Assembly (NCBI RefSeq): GCF_036785885.1
Contig: NC_092322.1
Span: 12,050,466 to 12,114,465 of the forward strand
Reading direction: 5' to 3'
From: Coffea arabica
Taxonomy: Eukaryota > Streptophyta > Magnoliopsida > Gentianales > Rubiaceae
DNA length: 64,000 bases
Below, in pieces: positions 41,394-52,727 of this stretch; the stretch's first letter is position 1, and each line of letters begins with the position of its first letter. The notes beneath the pieces are model-generated. The model was given only the letters and a program-made list of their open reading frames with translations. It was not told where the DNA came from and made no database searches. Both the position numbers and the translations under genes were made by a program.

Positions 41394-42287
41394 AGAAATA
41401 AAAGAAATACAAGCTGAAGATATGTAGCACAAAAGATTCAAGCCGCTTTTTCTTGTATGTAGCACAAAAGATTCTTGAAATCCCTTATTTTTTTCAATAA
41501 TGTTTTCCCGAAACAAAAGTCTAGACTTTTGGTTTATATTTTTTTTGCATTATTGTTTGATCGGCATTTGCGGCGAAGGACAGTTTCTCTATGCTTTTTA
41601 ACTTCAAAAACTGTTTGATTCTTTAGCGGAAATTCTCTCTTTCTTTGCGCAAATAAAACTTTGATCAAGCTAATAAAGTGGTTAAGCAAGTCAAGTATGT
41701 CAAATACTGTATTTTATTCCCTCCTCCCCTCTAATTTAGGGAGGATTTTCCTTGTTAAGTTCTGGATAATTTTCTCCTAGGCACCATTTTCACATATCAC
41801 AACGGAATCTTTCATCCTATTGTGCTACTCTCTATCCCATTTTTATTATATTATTATTATTTTTCATAAACATCATATTTTAATTCTTTTTTGTTTCTTA
41901 AGATCCAATAACTATTAACAAAATAGTGAAAAAATAAAAAATAAAAGAAAGTCGTGAAAAAGAAAAAAAAAGGGAGTGAATAAACAAAAAATAGTAAGGG
42001 CAATTTTGTCTTAAAATATTAAATATGGAGGCAAAATGCTTATTTAATGAGTTCAGAAGGGGTAAAATGTAACCAAGGTAAAGTTCAAGGGGTTTGGTGC
42101 ATTTAACCCTTAGGCATGAGTCAATGGAGCTTCCCATGCATGATAGGCAACTGCCTGCATGGAGCTTTCCTGGTCGTGACCTGTGATGCTAACACATGAA
42201 TAAAGCCTTCCTTTAGGCACAAGTCGATGGAGAATCTTCCACTTCATCGAGTCTACTTGGTTGTTCTTAGATATTTTTTTTTACGCG
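41394..42287. other. 3' flank of AAO copy 2 with one end of a TIR element
   Basis: The first about 370 bp align with the 3' flank of AAO copy 3, marking the end of the duplicated unit near 41760. At about 41980-42113 there is a sequence ending GGTTTGGTGCATTTAACCCT, the right end typical of the MULE-like elements seen elsewhere here; a matching left end is missing. Two similar blocks containing AGTC(A/G)ATGGAG follow (about 42115 and 42219). Confidence 0.45.
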
Positions 42288-43143
42288 CAGGGGCGGAGCC
42301 AGAAAAATATCTTAGTGGAGGCAAAAATAACAATAAAATTTTTTACCTACTTTTTTTCTAATTTTTAAGCAAAAAAAAAAAAATCTCATGCATAAAATCA
42401 CCATTTCACAAGTTAAAATATTTATCAAATAACCCATTTATTAGTTATTACATTAACTAATCAATTTTCAAATTTCTTTAAAACAGTAATAGCCTCATGC
42501 TCTAGAAATATATTTGCAAACAAATTTAAAATAATAATAATAATAAGAAGTAATTGTTTAGAACCTGATTTTGATGGTCTCCTAAAGTTGGTGAAAAGAG
42601 CTGCAAAATGTGGCGGATCCAAGTTCTAGAAGATCAGTTGATTCTGGTGTAATCTCTAAATAGGATGAAGTGATCAAAAGAAAGAGTAACAAGCTTTGGT
42701 TGTGGAAAAAAAATGGCCCTCCTATTGGGGCGTGGGGACAACCGAGAGTCTGATGAGAAAAGGAAAATTGGGGAGTTGGGACAAAGGAAGTAAATGATAA
42801 TTGGATGAAGTGATAAAAAAAAAAAATAGTTGGCTTGGGTGTGGAAGAAGAGGAGGAACCAGTTATTAAGGGAAATGGGGGACCACAGGAGTAAAGGGAA
42901 CTTGGGGAGTGAGGACCAAAAGGAATGACTGATATAATTGGTACTTGGCCCGTTGGCCTTGTTGGTGGAAAAATGGGAACTAGAGGGGGCAAGTGAATGA
43001 TATAAATTTTGCGATCCATTCATTCACATTTTTTCTAAAAAAATTCTGAAAATATCTTTAAAATTATATCAAAATTATAGATATATTATAGAAATTTAAG
43101 GGACACCGTAGCGGCCCGTGCCCCCACTTTAAATCCGCCCTTG
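42288..43143. mobile_element. hAT-type non-autonomous element with exact 8-bp duplication
   Basis: 856 bp. Left end CAGGGGCGGAGCC and the reverse complement of the right end (CAAGGGCGGATTT) form hAT-like terminal inverted repeats. TTTACGCG flanks it exactly (42280-42287 and 43144-43151). No transposase; a minus-strand frame of 145 codons inside has no recognisable homology and is not called a gene. Confidence 0.88.
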
Positions 43144-44460
43144 TTTACGCGGTTTCACGACACGGAAACTGGAACCCATTTTTGAGCTTTCAAATCATTT
43201 GTCTATAATTAAACATATCATGATATCCCCTCTTTTATTTAATTATTTTCTTTCAATTTCGGCTAATACAACATAGCTTTAGCTAGATCACCCTTTTTCT
43301 TTTAACGCGGTTTAGTGTTTTTCGGCCCCGCAAAAAGTAGAATCTGAGATCTATTTGTAGTTTATTTCTTAGCCAAGGAAGTAGAAAAATGGCCAATCAG
43401 CTTGTCTAGCGTACCGACAATTGGTCAAATCTAAGTAAAAGAAAAAGGTTCAAGCTACAATTCTCGTTGAAATATCATATTCTTGTATTCCTTGTCACGG
43501 CAGAGGGACATCTCCCGTGTTGAATCTTTTACCACCCAAAATGACAAGCCCTGGCGCTTGGCCAATAGCCATTTGGCTTGTTGTCCCCATGACTTTAAGT
43601 CTTCATTGTTGGCGGAAGTTCAAAGGTTCAAATTTTATTTTTCGCTAGTAATTTTTTATGATTTGTCACTTTCAATGATTTCATCGGATGATATTTTCAT
43701 ATCGGTTAAGTCCCTCCTCCTTCTAAAATAAGATAAAGAAAGTTATAGAAATATTGATAAAAAAAAATAAAGTAGATTATAAAAATGTTGACAAAAAAAA
43801 AAAGAAGAGAAAGCCTTGTTTTGACTGGCACAACTTGAATCAAGGACTGTATAAATATAGACACTGATACAATGATAATAAAAATACAATGAACTTTTAC
43901 TCTCATTGAAATTTGTGTTAAACAGCTTTGTCGTATTTTTATATATATTATTGTGCGAATGTCTACATTTATTGTTCCAATATCTAATATTTGTCATGCC
44001 ATTGCCTATGCTGCATGGTACAATTACCATTCACAATTATAGAGATAACTTATCTCTGAAACTTCTTGTCGGAGTTAAAAAAGAAGTTTGCACCACATAG
44101 GATTCTTCGAAAATGTAAAATCCAAGAAATACATAAATAGGGTTGGTTGGAGATGGACTTTACCAAGTCATACCCTTAGGAAGTCAAACAGGGGACGTAT
44201 TCCTCTTGGCAGTGCTGTTCCACTTACAGACGAGACCAAGTTGGCATGTACAGATTGGCATTGCAACGACCAGATCCGTTTCCCCTGCGGGTGCCGGAGG
44301 GGGAAAAAATTTATAATAAATAAGAAATATATAATTAATAAAAATATAATCAATAATTTAGTATAAATATATTAATATAAATATATAATTATTAGCATAA
44401 TTAATAATATTAAATATGTTTTATATGTATATAGGGGACTAGGAAGGGGATGAGACAGGA
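43144..44460. other. Spacer between AAO copies 2 and 3
   Basis: No gene seen; AT-rich, with a stretch of TAATAAATA-like repeats at about 44310-44430. Confidence 0.4.
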
Positions 44461-44970
44461 TCTCCTACCCCTTTTTTTTAGCGGAAGGTAAAAATTACGA
44501 AATTTCTGTTCTCAAATTAGTCTCTATTTCTTCTGTCTCTTCTTTATATAGCTGTCATGTGTCTTTAATTTTTTGATAATCCAAACTCAAACAAATCGAT
44601 AATAATCGGTTAACAAGTTTACTCAAAACCAAAACTTGCAGTCTTTTTCTTCATGCAAACTAGAGTTGAAAAAATTTTGATTAGGGAACCACCGCTTGAT
44701 TTATCCAAAGAAAAAAATAGTTTTAAGTTATTGGAACCGCTTGATTTATCCAAAGGCAAAAAAGTTTTGAATTATCTGTTTTACTTGGTTTTGAGTAAAC
44801 TTGTTAATCAATTATTATTGATTTGTTTGAGTTTGTGTTATTAAAAGATTAGAGACACATGACAACTATATAAAGAAGGAACAGAAAGGATATAAACTAA
44901 TTTGGGGACAGAAAATTCGAAGCCGAAAATTACCCGCATGAACCCCGGGTGAGCACCCTTTTTAATTGCC
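44461..44970. repeat. Long inverted repeat (foldback) upstream of AAO copy 3
   Basis: Left arm about 44480-44632 and right arm about 44783-44940 are inverted copies: CAAACTCAAACAAATC(G/A)ATAATAAT, TTAACAAGTTTACTCAAAAC and TCTTTATATAG(C/T)TGTCATGTGTCT each occur in one arm and inverted in the other. Arm identity by eye is around 85 percent; the loop is about 150 bp and contains a two-copy direct repeat starting CCGCTTGATTTATCCAAAG (about 44692 and 44737). The right arm ends about 290 bp before the start codon of AAO copy 3. It may be a foldback-type transposable element; no certain flanking duplication was found. Confidence 0.75.
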
Positions 44971-45097
44971 ATCCCTCTGTCAGGGGAAATTGGAGGGCAA
45001 TTTCCTTCTTTTGAACGGTTGTATTTTGGAACCTTCGTCTTGGTCGTCGTCTGCAACTTGGTCGTGGTCTTAGCTCTCAAGCTATCAACTGCCTCCC

Positions 45098-45104
45098 TAT
45101 ATAT
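45098..45104 (+). promoter_or_regulatory. TATA box of AAO copy 3
   Basis: CTATATATG about 130 bp upstream of the start codon, followed by the leader motif shared with copy 2. Confidence 0.6.
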
Positions 45105-45229
45105 GTAGTTATTTCTTGATCAGCTCAAGAAATTAGCAAGACAAGCTACCGTCCCGAGCTACATTATTGCTCTAATCAAGACATCAAAACTTGTGGACCG
45201 CTTGAACTTTTTCAAGAGATCATTGAGAC

Positions 45230-47435
45230 ATGGCGGCTGAGCTTCTCCAATGCAGAAGTTTAGCTAAAAACTTGGTGGGCTTGTGTTTGTTTTTGTGTTT
45301 GGCATCTGCAGCGTTTCCTTCTGTTGAAGCTAAAGTTAGATACCATAAGTGGGAGGTGAAATATGAGTACAAGTCTCCTGATTGCTACAAGAAGTTGGTG
45401 ATGACCATCAATGGAAGAAGTCCGGGACCAACCATCAATGCTCAGCAAGGTGATACTATTATAGTTGAGCTCAAGAACAGCTTGCTACTTGAGAATGTTG
45501 CCATCCATTGGCATGGAATCAGACAGGTAATCAAGGAGAAAATCTGACATCTTCCTATATTTCTCTGTTCTCAATATTATGGTTTCTTGATGGTACAAGA
45601 TTTTAATATCTATTCCTATTTATTGAGTGCAGCATGGAACACCTTGGTCTGACGGGACAGAAGGGGTGACACAGTGTCCAATTCTCCCAGGAGATACCTT
45701 TACATACAAGTTCATAGTAGACAGAGTAAGTCCAATGGTTGATATAGTCCCTTGCTTTAATGCTACATGCTTCATTTACCATAGATTTGATCTGATTGGT
45801 AAAATATGTCACTTTTCTTGCAGCCTGGAACATATTTGTATCATGCACATTATGGTATGCAAAGAGAAGCAGGGCTATATGGAATGATTAAGGTTTCACT
45901 TCCTGCTGGAGAGTCTGAGCCTTTTTCTTATGACTATGACCGCAGCATCATCCTTAATGATTGGTACCACAAGAGTGCTTATGAACAAATGACTGGGCTC
46001 AATTCAATACCCTTTGGTTGGGTTGGGGAACCTCAGGTAATTAATGCTTTAATTTAGTATTACAGTTGATCAGTTTTATGCATCAAAAAGCTTGAGGCTA
46101 ATGGTTTTTCTTCAACATTTTCAGTCAATTTTGATACAAGGCAAAGGAAAATTCAACTGCAGCACACCGGGGATCGAAGCCGGTCTTTGCAATGCGACAA
46201 ATCCAGAGTGTTCCCCTTTCTCATTGACAGTTGTTCCTGGCAAAACATACAGGCTGAGGATTGGAAGCTTGACCGGTCTTTCAGCCTTGAGTTTTGAAAT
46301 AGAGGTACAAATTACTACAATTTCTTACAAATTTTCCTGTTATCAAGAATTTTTAAAGTACCCCTTCACATGCTTTACCAGCTGGACCCAAAATTTTTAA
46401 TTTCTAAAAGCCTATCCGCAGAATAAACAATCAAGGCCGACTAGCCAAACACTTATTATCATTAAATATTGAATGTAGGGTCACAATATGACTGTTGTTG
46501 AAGCTGATGGCAACAATGTCGAGCCGTTTGTGGTCCAAAATCTTTTCATCTACTCTGGAGAGACATACTCCGTCCTAATCAAGGCTGATCAAGACCCTTC
46601 GCGAAATTATTGGGCTAGTGCACATATTGTTAGCAGAAATAGCAATACTACCAATGGATTGGGCATCATCAATTACTATCCAAATCATCCCAGAAGAAAT
46701 CCCCCCACGAGTCCCCCGGTTGGACCTCGATGGAACGATACAGCTCCCAGAATTGCTCAAAGTCAAGCAATCAAAGCTCTCAAAGGCTACATCCATACCC
46801 CTCCACAGACAACAGATAGAGTAATTGTTATGCTCAACACACAAAACAGGATAGATGGTCATGTCCGCTGGTCTGTCAACAATGTCTCATTTGGCCTTCC
46901 TGAGACACCTTATCTCATAGCCCTTAAACAAAATTTTCTACATGCTTTCGAGCAAACCCCTCCTCCAGAAGGATACGATGCTGCCAACTACGACATCTAT
47001 AGTGTTGCCAAGAATGTAAATGCCACGACAAGCAACTCGATTTATCGGCTCAAGTTCAACTCGACAGTTGATGTAATCTTGCAGAATGCAAACACAATGA
47101 CTGTGAATAACAGTGAAACACATCCTTGGCATCTTCACGGGCATGATTTTTGGGTCCTGGGCTATGGTACAGGCAAGTTTAACATCTCAACTGATCCCAA
47201 GAAGTACAACCTTGTCAATCCGATAATGAAGAATACAGTGCCTGTTCATCCTTATGGCTGGACTGCATTGAGATTCCGAGCTGACAATCCAGGTGTTTGG
47301 CTATTCCATTGCCATATTGAATCTCATTTCTTTATGGGAATGGGAGTAGTGTTTGAAGAAGGGGTAGAAAAGGTCGGAAGATTGCCCACATCTATAATGG
47401 GATGTGGTGAAACAAAACGCTTTTACAAACCATAG
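45230..47435 (+). CDS. AAO: L-ascorbate oxidase-type multicopper oxidase, copy 3
   Basis: Five exons (45230-45526, 45633-45725, 45824-46036, 46125-46304, 46479-47435), 579 residues, same splice positions and phases as copies 1 and 2. Signal peptide about residues 1-34, mature start KVRYHKW. Copper ligands: H93/H95 in HWHG, HAH in [15 protein letters not shown] from H476, and [12 protein letters not shown] with C539, H544, M549. FGWVGEP replaces the FVWVGEP of the other two copies next to the substrate-contact Trp. Exon 5 shares an identical run of 363 bp with copy 2 (46914-47276 against 40872-41234), then diverges sharply. The duplicated unit continues about 340 bp past the stop. Confidence 0.95.
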
Positions 47436-48075
47436 AGAAAACTTTCGACTGTTGGTCCTTGTTTGTAGCACACAAGATTCTTGAATATTTGTCTTGATTC
47501 TTTTTAAATGTTTTCCCCATACAAAAGTCTAGGCCTTTTTCTTTCTTTTTGTACAGTACAAGAACATTTGACAGGCGTTTGTCTTCATGTCTTGAAGGAC
47601 TATTGTACTCTTTTAAGTCGAAAACTGTTTGATTCTATAGAAGAATTTCCCTCTTTCTGTAAACTAAAAGGACATTTCTGTTAAGCTAAAAAGAAATGTT
47701 TAAGCTAATCAAGTATGTCAAAGACTAAATGTATTCTTTCCTTCCCACTGATTTAGAGAGGTTTCATCTCGTTAATCGTTCTTGTTCCTATGGATTTAAT
47801 GCCATTTTGCAATCAAGTTTTATGATTTAACAGTTTTTACTGCATGCTTAGAAATTTTAGAATTGATCCTTATATCTTTTCTTTACTGTTAGTCAATTGA
47901 CTTTATATTCAGCAAGAAAAAACTGAAGTAATGCAACATAAATTAATGAAGGTTGACAGATACAAAGTGAAAAAAAATGGGAACCATGCAAGCTAAGTAG
48001 CCATGCGAAAAGTTGACTTTTGACCCAAAAAAAAAAAGAAAAAGAAAAAGAAGGTACTCATTAGTATTGATTTTG
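47436..48075. other. 3' flank of AAO copy 3
   Basis: Aligns with the 3' flank of copy 2 to about 47775 (shared AAAACTGTTTGATTCT, CAAGTATGTCAAA). Nothing else recognised. Confidence 0.5.
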
Positions 48076-48806
48076 GGGATAATATCAGAAACCTCTCTTG
48101 AGGCTTTTTCTAATATCACTTGACACCCCTCAAATTCTAAAAATATCACTTATCTCCGCTATTAATTTTAAAAAGACTATATTAATCTTCATTTGATACA
48201 CAATTCACATATCAAATAAATGGAGCTCAAAAATCTTTAAAAAAAAAAAAGAAATGAAAGTCACTTTCTTCTCTTTCCCTTTTCTCCAACATTCTCCCTT
48301 ACTCATTTTTTGGATGACTATGCAATATTTCATTTGTAAATTATAATAAATTGAATTTTATTTATCTTTTACTTTTGATGATTTATTTATTTTGAGTTGA
48401 TTTTTATAATGATCAGTACAATTTTAAAGGTTCAGGCATGAGTTAAGAAGAAGTTGGAAAAAAATATACAGTTGATAAGATATCGGTTTTTGAGTATATA
48501 GAGTTAAATTGGTGCAAGTGTATTGTTTTGAAAATATCTTTTTTATTTTTAAAATTTATATTTTTATGGGCTATAACATTATGATGTAGTAGTACTATTA
48601 GAGATTATTATTTAGGTGATGGTTTTCTTGAAATAAACGAAGTGGTTTAGGGATATTTTTATTTAGCAAGCAAAATGATATTTTAGGATTTTTAAAAATT
48701 TTGTTGTACAAATAACAAAGTAAAGGAGGTAAGTGATATTTTTAAAACCTTAGGGGTGTCAAGTGATATTAAGAGAAACCTTAGGGGATGTTTCTGATAT
48801 TATCCA
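48076..48806. mobile_element. MULE-like non-autonomous TIR element
   Basis: Left end GGGATAATATCAGAAACC and the reverse complement of the right end (TGGATAATATCAGAAACA) begin inverted repeats of about 90 bp, both also containing GTGATATT..CTTAGG-type blocks. About 730 bp, AT-rich, non-coding. Ends resemble those of the element at 27060-27707, suggesting one family. A flanking duplication is not clear. Confidence 0.7.
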
Positions 48807-48996
48807 ACCCTTGTTGTACTTTGAAACTAGATATTTTTAAATATATAATGTGACGAATACTTTTTATTTTTTTATTTTTGAGGAAATTAGAAGAATAATT
48901 TAGTAAACAAAGAAGACTCGTGTAAAATTATTGCATCAAAATACAAATAAAGAAGTTAGTTCATTTCTTCTTATCTTAATTCAAAGCTATGCTACT

Positions 48997-49512
48997 TTCA
49001 CAATTTGCAACTTTTTCATTAGGGAATAGTTAACAAGTTATTGCAAATTTACAACACTAAGATGATGTTATTGAGACTGCTTTTGTACTCAGAATTTCGT
49101 TAGGCTCAGGTTGTGAAACCACATTAGCAGCATGGAGTTTTAGTACCTGTTGGATTAATTCAATTCCAAAAGTAATATTTTCAATACTTGTTGGAAACCT
49201 TTGAGGTGAAACCCGAAATAACTTCTTTAAATCAATCATGAATAAATAAGCATAGTTCTCTTTGTTTATATTGAATATCAATTAAAATATTAAGTCACAA
49301 ATTAATTACTTTATAGGTTATATCATTATGTCCATAAGATTTAGAAATTAGAGCACTTCCAAGAGACTCTAAAGTTTCTCTGACATGAGAGATGTTGATA
49401 GTTCTGTAGAATGATGCCACTGCAGAGGGCAGCCATCATTGGAGCTGCTAATTTGACAGATTTCTTCAACCTGGCTTTAAGGAACTAGAGATGTGGTGAT
49501 ACTCTGTTTCCT
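48997..49512 (-). pseudogene. Decayed copy of the 3' end of a MIKC* MADS-box gene
   Basis: The segment aligns, in order, with the last two exons and last intron of the MADS gene at 58186-61000: TTTGCAACTTTTTC/TTTGCAGCTTCTTC, AACAAGTTATTGCAAATTTA/GACAAGTTGATGCAAATTTA, CACATTAGCAGCA in the intron, then GAGGGCAGCCATCAT/GAGGGCAGTCATGAT and GAGCTGCTAA/AAGCTGCTAA. Many substitutions and small gaps break the frame; the (AT)n run of the live intron is absent. No MADS domain or other 5' exons were found beside it, so it is a partial, dead duplicate about 9.6 kb from the intact gene and in the same orientation. Confidence 0.7.
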
Positions 49513-49954
49513 TTCCCTTTTTTTTTTGTGGGAAAAATACATAGAATCTTCTGATGGATAAGGACTCCTAAAACATAGGAAATAGAAAATGTACTATGAG
49601 AACCATTGGCTAGTACGACAATGACAACATAATGTTGATCTTCACTATATCACAACCGACAGAAGATTGTCATATAAAAGATGCAAAACGGCCTCTATTT
49701 ATTGCAGGCTCTAAATACAACTTATGTGGCAATGTCCTAGGACAGACTTTACATAAGCCACTAGTTTCAAATTTTAGTGTTCACATTACAAGTTAATGCG
49801 ATCATCCGAGTAGCTCATGTAGTGTCAAAAAAAGTGAAACAAACTGCAGTTGTTTTTTTGCATGTTTAAAGGTTAAAAGATACAAAAGCTGCTGCAACTT
49901 AATCACATCAACGGTGAACAAGGAAAATTGAAATATCTTGATAAGGGGTTAGGC

Positions 49955-50177
49955 AACTGCTGAGGTAGGTGGGGGGGGGGGGGTTTCAACCCCCATCTGC
50001 AGCAAAAAAAATTCAGGGGTGGTGCCATAGCAGTGATAGCACCCTTTTAGTCTAATCAAGTTTGCATACTTACTAGTTCCTAACACACAAGCCTCCGTAG
50101 ACTCCCCCTCTCATGTAGATTAATGATAGAATAGGTTATATAATTGTGATCGTTGCTGAGAAAAAAAAAAAAAAAAA
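49955..50177 (+). mobile_element. SINE with 15-bp target-site duplication
   Basis: 223 bp ending in an A-run (50160-50177) and flanked exactly by GATAAGGGGTTAGGC (49940-49954 and 50178-50192). A G-run and GGTTTCAACCCCC near the 5' end lie where a tRNA-derived B box is expected. Size, poly(A) and duplication fit a plant SINE; the exact, undecayed duplication indicates a recent insertion. Confidence 0.8.
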
Positions 50178-50192
50178 GATAAGGGGTTAGGC

Positions 50193-52727
50193 TGTTTCTA
50201 TATCTTTATCCATAAAGGCTCGTATACACAATGAACATTACGTGTATCACTATGATTTGAAAAAGTAACATTAATTGACTTTAATTGTTGATATGCCATC
50301 TAAAAAATGGAAATATTGGTCAATTTATTTCTAATCACGAAAAAGTTTTCAACATTTTTTTCACCGCCCCTGTTTCATTTAGATTCTTTTGTTCGTGACA
50401 TAGTTTTGCCACAAGTAGCAAAGAAAATGAAAACATGAAAAATTAGGTCCGATATGTGTATAATTTTGCAACTACTAGTATGCTTTGTCTTATATATATA
50501 TCTAGCCCTTTAATCATGAAAAATGAATGTTCTTGTTTTTTTGGTTTTTTTTTTCTCTTCTTGTGAAAACAAATAACTTACTTGGAGTAATTACCAAGAG
50601 AATTTTACACTTAGTGTCTGTTTGATAACATAAAAAAGTGCTCAAACTGAATTCATTCGGATATTCAGATGTTTTTGGTGTTTGATAAATAAAATTTTTT
50701 TTGCTGAACTTATTAAGTGATCTTGAATTTGTATGTATTTTTTTTCAGCACAAGAATAACTGAATGCTTAATTTGATAAGAATCAAGAGATTTACTTCAA
50801 CTACTTTATCTTATCTACCAAATCTATCATTGCTTATTAATTACATTCAAACCTAATATTCTCTATCCAAAATCCTTATCTAATTAAACAACCTGACATT
50901 CTCTGTCTAATGGCTTTCTACTTCTATTTTCTCCCTATTTAATGACTTTTTTACAATTTCTCCATGCTCCTCACATCTGTCTACTCCTTATCTTTTTCCA
51001 TCTTTCTACTCTTTCATAATTTTGTCATTTTTTTCCTCCCAATTTTTTTATTGCTACCGTACTCACCGATCTCAATCTCATTATTTCCAATCGATTATTT
51101 GTTGTTTTGCGTCAACATTTTTCCATTGAAGTAATTAAATTTCTATATGATTTGGTGTGAATTTAAAACTTGTTTATTGCAGCTTCCTTTTGCTTATATT
51201 TGGACTTTTCTTATCAAACTCTGATTTAAAAATATATTTTGCACCGATATTTGGACTTTTCCATAATATATATTTCTTCTTTTATAGTACTTTGATTTAA
51301 AAATAAATATTGTCATTTTCATACCTAACAATTTTAAGCTAATTAAATCATAGGTTCTTGTTCAATTTTAAAGGAAATGAAATCACTTCCACAGAACAAC
51401 TTGATCTTACGATTACTCCATATAGGTAAATTTTACTAGCTTCTTGAACATTTTATAAGTCATAATATGCATTGTTCTACCATGTAATCAACAAATCGTA
51501 TAATGGAACAATTTCAAAATATCGACTTGGATAAACAATTATAGCATTGATTTGTCTAATTCTTCTAAGTTATAAATACTGGTGATTATTTGCCAGAGTT
51601 GTTCATGTCCAATAACACTAAATGTAGTTGAAGTGTTGTTACTACCTTTAATTTGTTCATATTTGGCGAAGTGACTTCCATGCTTTTTCATAAAACAAGC
51701 TCATTTTTACCTCTTCAAGTTTCAACAGTTTTCATCTCATCCTTGCAACTTCTTCACAAGTCTCATTTTTGTATAATATAGTTTTACAATTATTATATAC
51801 ACACTATAGATTTATGACAAATTATAGATTATTGAATCAAACTAAATGGTAACAATGACCTTCACCAATACAAAATAACTAAAAGTTGATAAGTTGAAAA
51901 ATGACAAGATGCTAGTTCGCTCTGGTTTAGATTCTTGTTGCTTAGTCGTACGTTAAACTCCCAAAATGGTATTGTATCAATAATAGTTTGTCAGTTTTAA
52001 TATATTTACATATGGGGACTTATATGCAATTGATTTCATTGGGTTTAAATATCATACCAAACTTCTTAGCATTAATTCTTTTACCTATACAAGAAAAGTT
52101 TCAGAACCTTATCTATATTCCATACACATCTCGCGTCGATATGCCATTTTGACCCCAATTACCTTTGGATTGCAATGCTCCCAAATTACCAACCCAAGGC
52201 ACATATTTAGTGCATGCTTTGGGTCAGGAGAACTAAAATTGTAGATGATGATGATGCATTCATTCTTTCAAATCGAAGTGCAACTGCCATTGCTCAAGAC
52301 CCCAACATTGGCCAACTTTTAACACATCTAATGTGGTAATCTCTTAATTATATATCATCAATTAAATTGATCACCGCATCTCAATTAGGAGGTTTAATTT
52401 GTTTATGATCATCTCTGTGTTACATATGAAAGCATCTTTGGTTCCTATTATGCATTAATTTGTGCTTTTAAATTCTTAAAATTACATCGTGTGCATAACT
52501 GCCATCATGTTCTTCCGGCATCATCAGTTGTAAGGTTCATGCGAAATCTGTAAAGCTATAAATTTGGGCAATTCACAATTGTTGTTCTGACAATAGCGCA
52601 GTGAAAGTTGAAAATATATATGCAAATTGAAACTTGGTAATTCAGGATATCCGGGAAATTGTTGTTTAAACATTTATTTTCATTTTGTCATCAATGCATT
52701 CAATTGAACTTTGAATTTGCAAAACAG
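50193..52727. other. Spacer, possible upstream exons not resolved
   Basis: No clear gene. A block starting TGTCTGTTTGATAAC near 50620 looks like one end of a miniature element. Exon-like stretches exist at about 51395-51426 and 52228-52335 (reading TKIVDDDDAFILSNRSATAI between an AG and a GT), which could belong to the gene whose C-terminal exons follow, but their phases do not join directly, so they are not included in a model. Confidence 0.35.

Noticed and set aside
41980-42113. A complete MULE-like element after AAO copy 2
   Set aside because: Only the right end (GGTTTGGTGCATTTAACCCT) is clear; no left end or flanking duplication was found.
42582-43023. Two overlapping minus-strand frames of 129 and 145 codons
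   Set aside because: Both are within the hAT-type element, Ser/Pro/Phe-rich translations of pyrimidine-rich DNA without homology.
28727-47144. Many minus-strand frames of 60-95 codons under the ascorbate oxidase exons
   Set aside because: Antisense shadows of conserved coding exons; they recur at the same positions in copies 2 and 3 only because the sense strand is conserved.
50620-51230. A miniature element starting TGTCTGTTTGATAAC
   Set aside because: The candidate partner (CTTATCAAAC near 51211) is too short and imperfect, and no duplication flanks it.
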